From: Rosa chinensis
Lineage: Eukaryota; Streptophyta; Magnoliopsida; Rosales; Rosaceae
NCBI RefSeq assembly: GCF_002994745.2
Contig: NC_037094.1
Span: forward strand, 69,482,819 to 69,546,818
Direction: 5' to 3'
DNA length: 64,000 bases
Shown here: piece after piece, positions 58,265 through 64,000 of the stretch
Position numbering within the stretch: the stretch's first letter is position 1
How the letters are laid out: each line of letters opens with the position of its first letter
Notes under the pieces: generated by a model
The model's input: only the letters and a program-made list of their open reading frames with translations
The model's database searches: none
What the model was told of the DNA's origin: nothing
Translations under genes and position numbers: made by a program

Positions 58265-59351
58265 TTAATCAAAATCGCCAGTTTTTGGGTCTTGATCCTT
58301 GTAGTCTTCCACCCTTAGATCGAGATCTCCATCTTGATCTTCTTGTTCCATGTAATTTGCCTCCCTTGCTTCACGATACATCTTGTATGCATTGGCATCA
58401 TTCTGGGATGCAGTACACTTCCTTGCCCAATGTCCACTTGATCCACATCGAAGACAAACATCTTTATGGTCAGGCTCCCTTGATCGAGATGCTTTTGGTG
58501 CATGTGTTGGACGACTACTATTCTTGGTGGCGTCCCCACCATAGCCGGAGGCTCCGCCTCTCTCTCTCTTCACACGTTGACCTCCACGGTTCCGTGCACG
58601 CCTTTCTTGGCAATTTCCTTCCTCTTTAGGGCGAGAATATGGACCAGAGCGTCCATAATTGTCCCTACTCTTAGGGTTTTGCTCCTTGCGTCCTCCCTTG
58701 GGGGCGCGACTATTGTTAGACTCCGGAATAGACTTAGTTCCCACGGGTCTAGCATTATAGTTCTTCACGAGTATGTTGTCGTGCTTTTCAGCTACGTTCA
58801 TGGCGCCAATAAGCTCATGAAACCTCGTGATACGTCCTGCATTCACATCAATCCGATAATTCTTTGAAATCATCAAGGCAGAGACGGGGAAGGTAGAGAA
58901 AGTCTTCTTGATCAACATCGTATCAGTTATGGTTTGACACAAAACTCCATTAGGGACTTGATACGAAGAGCTTCCGAGTTATAATCAAGCACAGATTTGA
59001 AATCACAGAAGCGGAGGCTATGCCATCGCACTTCTAAATCAGGAAGCAGGGAGTCACAAACGTTGCCAAATCGCTACTCAAGTTCAACCCATAGCTCTCT
59101 TGGGTCTTCCTCATTGAGGTATTCACTTTGGAGTGCGTCATTCATGTGCCTTGTCATGAGAATGATGGCTTTAGCTTGATTTGCTTCAAAAGCAGTAGCT
59201 TGCTCAATGGAGAGCATGTTCTGACTAGGCACTTGGATGGTTTCCAGAAGTCCATCAGCCTTAAGATGTTGGCGCACATCTCGGACCCACCTATGGTATC
59301 CTGCGCCAGTTGTCTCTAGTGGAACAAAGTTCAACTTGTTTAGGTAACTCA
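58265..59351 (-). pseudogene. Copia gag with zinc knuckle, interrupted
   Basis: ATG at 59349-59351 begins MSYLNKLNFVPLETTGAGYH. An in-frame TAG follows WVELE near 59075 and the frame shifts near 58935. The second part carries MNVAEKHDNILVKNYNARPV and a CCHC knuckle CLRCGSSGHWARKC. It ends at 58265. Gag would package the element RNA; this copy cannot make a full product without recoding. Confidence 0.9.
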
Positions 59352-60415
59352 TCCTGAAAAACAACACAAGATTAGGGTTAGTTTCGGAGTGAAAAAGGCT
59401 ACCACAAAAAACTATTAAATTTCTGAGCATAGTCGCTTCCAAGAAATTATGGATTTTTCTGAGCATAGTCGCTTCCAAGAAAATCCGATTCCAAGAGGGG
59501 TTTTGGATTAAATCGAAACGACGATGTATGTGGTCGATCGTTTTCTTCTCAACAAACTCTAAAGTTTGGAGGACTCTACAAGCTCCAAGCTTGGAGTGAG
59601 CACGAACCCCCCACAGTTCGGCTATTGGTCTCCCTTATGAAGAAGAAAGGGGGGGTAGAAGAAGGGATGTTGGAAGTCCCCGAGAAAAGAAGAAGAAATT
59701 GAAAAAAAAAAAACTTCAAAAACGGGAACTTTTAGAAAAATTACCTTAAAAAGATGGCCGGAAAAATGTCGCCGGAAAGTACTGTAGCTGCGGAAGTTAC
59801 TGTAGCTGACCGGAAAAGTCGCAGGAAAAGTGGCCGGAAGTTGGCCGGAAAAATCACCGGCGGCCGTTCACCGGAGGGTTGACCGACATTGACTGTGGTT
59901 GACCGGATAGCTGACGTGGCACTGGTGCTGACTGGGCTATGACGTGGCAGTGCTGACGTGGACGGGCTCTAGGCTGATCTGCTGTGGGCCGAGGGCAGCG
60001 ACTGTGGGCCGAGGGCCTGCTTCTGGGCCTAGGGCTGATCTGCTGTGGGTTGGGCTCTACTGGGCTGATCTGCTGCCCCTTTTTTTTTTTTTTTTTTTTT
60101 TTTCTTTCTGCCGATTCGGTTGCAGTTTTTTCTGGTGGCCGGTTCGGATGGTTTTAGGCAGGTACCGGTGGAGATTTTTCGGCTCCGGTGATCTGGGGTC
60201 TGGTTGCAGCTTCTAGTAGAGTTTGGTAGCAGTAGGCAGGGAGGAAAGCTCCGAACCAGGCAGAGAGGATATGGGTATTTCCGGGGGCCGATTCGGATAT
60301 TTTCCGGCCGGTTCTGGGGTCTGCGCCGCCGGTTCTGGGCTCCTGGGGGTGAGAGCTTCAAGGTGGGTGGCGGAGGTTTCTGGGGTTTCAGGGTTAGTGC
60401 TTCGTGCTGATAACG
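59352..60415 (-). other. Long leader of the complete copia
   Basis: Between gag and the 5' LTR there is about 1.06 kb of non-coding sequence with many CCGGAAAA and GCCGG motifs (59750-59890), GGGCTGATCTGCTGTGGG repeats near 59970-60070, and a T-tract at 60075. TTATCAGCACGAAGC beside the LTR is a modified primer-binding site. The related old element has an unrelated leader. Confidence 0.75.
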
Positions 60416-60633
60416 TGTTTTAGGAAATCAGAAATTGAGACATAATCGCTGTGTATTCTCATTGATAATAGGGGTCTCTTTATATATAGGATTACAATGC
60501 ATAGAATCTCAATCATACAAGGAAAGTAATTCTACATTGATTAGGATTCTAGATCCTTCCAATTAAATCATATTACCACTAGGTCAAGTAACCTAGAGTT
60601 TGGGCTAAACACAAATCAGGTTTTCCTTGAACA
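60416..60633 (-). repeat. 5' LTR of the complete copia
   Basis: 218 bp, TG..CA, followed by the target duplication TGATT. It carries TATATAAAGAGACCCC on the minus strand, a likely TATA region. Confidence 0.95.
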
Positions 60634-60837
60634 TGATTGTTTTATTTTGTTTTGATAAATTAAAATTGGTTTATGCAAGTAGTTCATTAATGAAGTAAAT
60701 CAAATTTAATATTTTTCATATCCTGTCTTAAATTATATGTTGTTATGGCACACACGAACACACTCATTCATAATTATAATTAACATGTTACTTTTAAGAG
60801 CTTGCTCCAACATATGTGAATTTGCAATGCAATGCAG

Positions 60838-60885
60838 TGATGAGTTTATATAGAAGATTTGCTGAAAGCCCCTACATATTTTGCG
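60838..60885 (+). CDS. Ankyrin gene exon 6 (small)
   Basis: The acceptor CAATGCAATGCAG precedes TGATGAGTTTATATAG; the exon reads MSLYRRFAESPYIFC and ends at donor GTATGC. It is only 48 nt, in phase 1 on both sides, so it keeps the frame between exons 5 and 7. Support is splice-site and frame consistency, and its place 100 bases before exon 7. Confidence 0.6.
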
Positions 60886-60990
60886 GTATGCTACATCCAC
60901 ACTCTTTATTTTAATTTTTAATCTACTTTTTAGATGTCTTTTTTTTTAAGAAAATAACAAAGTTTAAATTTGTTTTCAATGTTGACCTAG

Positions 60991-61427
60991 GAATCCATGG
61001 TATATATCAAATGAAATCGACACATAAATGGATCTTTCAATTTCTACATTGCATGGGTGAAGCGACAAGAATTTATAATCTCACAGCAGATCAACTTGAC
61101 ATGGTGAAAAAATCAATCTTCACTGCTATAGAACAAGGGCATCATGAGTTTGTTACTCAACTGTGTGAAGTAAATCCAAAACTACTATGGGACACTTGTG
61201 ATGAAAGTGGGATGACTATATTTCATTTTGCCATTCGATATCGACAAGAAGAGGTTTTTAATCTTATATATGGGCTTGAAGAAGAAAAGCAAAATGACAT
61301 TGGAATTCGTCTAGTAAACTCTGACAAAAGTATGCTACATTTTGCCGCCGATTTATTCTTAGTTCCATATCTTGATCATATTCAAGATGCAAGTTTGCAA
61401 ATGCAAAGAGAACTACAATGGTTTAAG
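60991..61427 (+). CDS. Ankyrin gene exon 7: second ankyrin-like region
   Basis: The acceptor GTTGACCTAG is followed by GIHGIYQMKSTHKWIFQFL and AIEQGHHEFVTQLCEVNPKL, then MTIFHFAIRYRQEEVFNLIY, MLHFAADLFLV and LQMQRELQWFK. This is the region before the PGG domain in plant ITN1-like proteins. The donor is GTAAGA at 61428. The exon ends in phase 0. The following exon, expected to encode the PGG domain and membrane helices, is not found before 64000. Confidence 0.9.
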
Positions 61428-61684
61428 GTAAGAATTTCTCATTACACGCACACACGTATTTACATTATTACTTTCCGAATTAAACTTTTAATTAAGTAAT
61501 GTTCCATCAAACCTAGAAAAACAATGTTCCATCAGTCATTTCATCAAAAAAAAAAAAAAAAAAACCATATGCCTAACATATCAACGTGATAGTGACAAAA
61601 ATATGCAGCCAAATCAAGTGTGGGTAAATTAATTAATTTGCTCTGCGTGGAATATTTTTTTAGTGGAAGAGAACATAAATAATA
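61428..61684 (+). other. Start of intron 7, no gene
   Basis: AT-rich intron sequence with an A-tract at 61546-61564. Confidence 0.5.
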
Positions 61685-61966
61685 CTAGTCTTCCTCCACA
61701 CATGCTCTGCATGTGCAAGTATTTTTTTTTTTTTTTTCAGAAAGAAAAAAAGATAATGGATTAAAACAGTTATTGTAGAGAGAAGTTGGTGGGAGACAAA
61801 AGTGGGTTATGGGAATTTGTTTGTTTATTTTTTTAATAAAAATATAATTTGTAATTTTCCTAATTGCCCTAGTGATTTAATTAATTTTCAAAGTTTTTTT
61901 AATCTTTCAGGGTTAAATCTGTCAAAATTTTCAGTTTTGGCTAACAAAACCTCTTCATAGTATAGA
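61685..61966 (-). mobile_element. Small non-autonomous Helitron, copy A
   Basis: On the minus strand it starts TCTATACTATGAAGAGG after A and ends with the hairpin GCACATGCAGAGCATGTG, then CTAG before T. These are the 5' TC, 3' stem-loop plus CTRR, and A/T insertion site of Helitrons. 282 bp, no coding. Confidence 0.85.
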
Positions 61967-61968
61967 TA

Positions 61969-62259
61969 CTAGCCTTCCTTCACACATGCTCTGCATGTGC
62001 AAGTAATTTTTTTTTTTCAGAAAATAAAAAAGAAAAGATAATGGAAGAAAACGGTTATTGCAGAGAGAAGTTAGTGGGAGAGAAAAGTGGGTTGTGGGAT
62101 TTATTTTGTTTATTTTTATTAAGAAAAATATAATTTGTAATTATCGTAATAGCCCTTGTGATTTAATTAATTCTCAAAGTATTTTAATCTCTTAAGGTCA
62201 TTTCTGTCAAAATTTTTGATTTTGGCTAACAAAACCTCTTCTCTTAATAATAGTATAGA
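61969..62259 (-). mobile_element. Small non-autonomous Helitron, copy B, head-to-tail with A
   Basis: Same structure: minus-strand start TCTATACTATTATTAAG, end hairpin plus CTAG, 291 bp. Only two bases (TA) separate its 3' end from the 5' end of copy A. The two copies are clearly related along their length but have diverged. Confidence 0.85.
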
Positions 62260-62845
62260 TATAAAAAAATAAATACAGGCAATAAAGCATGATTGGATGC
62301 ATACAAGTGAAAATTAGCCTTAGCCCCCTACAATTGTGATAATCTTAAATTGGAGCATCTGTTCAGATGGCCTGAAGCCCTGAACTGTAGATCCGTCGTC
62401 ATCGGTATAGAGACTCCGCACAACCTAGTGTTGCTCTAGAGAGAAAATAGTTTTTTTTTTTTCCCTAAAATTGTCCTTATGACGACTATGAATGAAAATC
62501 TGAAAGCGATCAAGACCCGACCCAGTTCAAATGAGCAAATATAGTAGCCACTTGGATCCCAAATCTCGATTTAGATTCCAACCGAATCCCAGATTTTGAA
62601 ACGAGTTTGACAAAAGGTGCACCCTTCTTACGCAACTCCACCACCCGTTGGCAACCCACCATCTAATCAAAACAATAATCCATCAATAAGTAGAATTGAC
62701 CAAAAAAAAAAAGAGCCTTCAAACACATTTGCATCTACCGTTACTCGAAGTAACTTGTATGTTGTATGCAAGACAAATGATGAAAAAAGAACAAATAGCT
62801 CTAACTAGCAACCTGAAAGCACCCCGACCCAGAACTAAAGCCCTG
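62260..62845. other. Intron sequence, no recognised feature
   Basis: A 63-codon frame at 62617-62808 is proline/asparagine-rich and has no domain. No repeat borders found. Confidence 0.4.
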
Positions 62846-62847
62846 TA

Positions 62848-62960
62848 TCATTTAGTGTAGTGACATTAGCCTCCGTTTTATATGTGAGAGGTACTGAGTT
62901 CAATTCACAAACTAGTTTTTATGTATTCTCAATTGTTATGTAATAAAAATAATATTATAA
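62848..62960 (+). mobile_element. Probable tRNA-derived SINE
   Basis: TAGTGTAGTGACATTAGCCT (A box type) and GAGTTCAATTC (B box type) are spaced as in the SINE at 38242, followed by an AT-rich tail. Borders are approximate and no clear target duplication was found. Confidence 0.5.
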
Positions 62961-63551
62961 AAGTAAATCTTCGATTCAAATCAAGAAAAACAATTCGGTC
63001 TAGTGACATAAGGGTCCATTGATATAAGTAATTCCACATGTTCCACCAGTGCAACATAAGAGCTATAACCAAAGTAATTCCATGTGTTCTTTAATATCTA
63101 GTACAGGATGTGCACGAAACTTGGAACTGAAAACCTAAATAAATTTGAACCTTAAGGCTCTAATCCAATTGTTGTCATTTTAGTCAAATTTAATCTCCAG
63201 GTTTTTGGGCCCGATGACTTCTTATTCTTTCCTTCTTTAGATTCATAGAGATGCATGTGGCCGACTCATAGAGTTCCCCATAAGAACTACTTGTAAAACC
63301 AACTGATTAGCTTATCGTAGGTCAAACTCCCCATACAAACTAAAAACGTTCCGCTGCCATGAAAGGAGTGCCTATTGTTTAGGTTTGATTTCACTGAGGT
63401 CCAGCTCCACTTGACGCAGTCAGAAGTAACCTGAGTTTACAAGCAATAAATCCTAAAAAGATAAATCTAGAGTCCACCAGAGAATTTGAGAAAAAACTCT
63501 CAAGCCGCGGTATCTTGTGTCCCACACTGCCACAACAAGGCCTGCCCTCTG
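62961..63551. other. Non-coding sequence before the last copia
   Basis: A fragment GTCTAGTGACATAAGGGTCC near 63000 may be another SINE piece. Nothing else recognised. Confidence 0.4.
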
Positions 63552-63745
63552 TCGAACAATAATATGGGAATAATGTGATATCTCTATTCATCCCTCAGGG
63601 AGATTTATATAGTGTTACATCCATGTACAAGTAATCAATCATAATCGAGGTTAACTATAGCACTAATGCTAATTGATACAAAATAAATCTAATTGATACA
63701 AAAGATAAAGCATTATAAAGTTAATTGATACAGCTCATGTCAACA
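63552..63745 (-). mobile_element. 3' LTR of a copia element running off the window
   Basis: CATGTCAACA ends the LTR on the plus strand, just before CTCCCCCTCAAG, the complement of a GAGGGGGAG polypurine tract. On the minus strand TATAAATCTCCC near 63615 is a TATA-like box. The outer border (TGTCGAACAATA at 63552) is a guess since the partner LTR is outside the window. Confidence 0.6.
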
Positions 63746-63752
63746 CTCCCCC

Positions 63753-64000
63753 TCAAGTTGGTGCATAGATATCTCGAATGCCCAACTTGTCAAGTGAGCT
63801 GTGGAATACCTTACCAGAAACAGCTTTTGTCAGAATATCTGTAATTTGATCTCCAGTCTTCACATGGGGTACATCAATAATTTCTGATTCTAGTTTTTCC
63901 TTGATAAAGTGTCTATCCACTTCAACATGTTTTGTTCTGTCATGTTGAACTGGATTATGTGCAATATCTATGGCTGCCTTGTTGTCACAAAAGAGATTCA
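63753..64000 (-). CDS. Copia RNase H C-terminus (partial)
   Basis: On the minus strand the frame enters from the right edge with LFCDNKAAIDIAHNPVQHDR, continues HVEVDRHFIKEKLES and DQITDILTKAV, and stops with TGA at 63753-63755. These are the RNase H catalytic neighbourhood (CDN) and the conserved end of a copia polyprotein. No interruption is visible in this part, so the element may be less decayed than the others. Confidence 0.92.
   Translation of the reverse strand, partial: NLFCDNKAAIDIAHNPVQHDRTKHVEVDRHFIKEKLESEIIDVPHVKTGDQITDILTKAVSGKVFHSSLDKLGIRDIYAPT

Larger units (their letters stand above)
53572..60633 (-). mobile_element. Complete Ty1/copia element with TSD
   Basis: Two 218-bp LTRs (53572-53789 and 60416-60633), TG..CA, are flanked by an exact 5-bp duplication TGATT (53567-53571 and 60634-60638). 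The LTRs differ at about 7 positions by my reading, about 3 percent, so the insertion is fairly recent. The 7062-bp element is structurally whole but gag and pol carry frameshifts or stops. It occupies almost all of intron 5 of the ankyrin gene, antisense. Confidence 0.95.

Overview
The window is nuclear DNA of a higher plant. Evidence: low gene density, introns with GT..AG borders, dense nests of plant-type transposons (Ty1/copia, Ty3/gypsy, LINE, SINE, hAT, Mutator/Pack-MULE, CACTA, Helitron), and the only substantial host gene belongs to a plant-specific ankyrin family. The repeat flavour suggests a rosid eudicot, perhaps Rosaceae; that is inference only.

Main result: one host gene seems to run through two thirds of the window on the + strand. 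Seven exons at 20279-20591, 20830-21360, 21613-22476, 34165-34317, 53312-53416, 60838-60885 and 60991-61427 join in one open frame of 817 codons. All six introns are phase 1. The product has a retroviral-Gag-like N-terminal domain (DUF4219/UBN2 type), then two blocks of ankyrin repeats, then the linker and second ankyrin-like region of ITN1/ACD6-type proteins. The membrane (PGG) part should lie past base 64000. Introns 3, 4 and 5 are about 11.7, 19.0 and 7.4 kb and are made almost entirely of nested transposons, most of the retroelements lying antisense.

Layout. 1-1139: 3' end of a copia element (+). 1140-5640: unassigned exon-like pieces, one interrupted by a 554-bp hAT element. 5780-9920: LTR-like non-coding repeats. 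9931-16440: a 6.5-kb hAT-type element (8-bp TSD) holding two tandem arrays, a Mutator MITE and a 2.9-kb Pack-MULE. 17.2-17.8 kb: a PPR gene relic split by a MITE. 18150-19557: a second Pack-MULE. 20279-22476: ankyrin exons 1-3. 23.1-27.4 kb: a LINE with two solo LTRs inside. 27731-33509: an old defective copia. 34165: exon 4. 35.8-37.2 kb: Pack-MULE. 37973-40408: hAT carrying a SINE and a retroposed DUF4283 gene. 40632 to about 51050: a CACTA-like element with a captured, intron-containing NUP205 fragment, itself invaded by a Mutator-like element and by a 5.2-kb gypsy element. 53312: exon 5. 53572-60633: a complete, younger copia with TSD. 60838-61427: exons 6-7. 61685-62259: two head-to-tail small Helitrons. 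63.55-64 kb: the 3' end of another copia (-).

Boundaries of most DNA transposons and three LTR insertions rest on target-site duplications read directly from the sequence. Family names of proteins rest on recognised motifs; no database search was possible.
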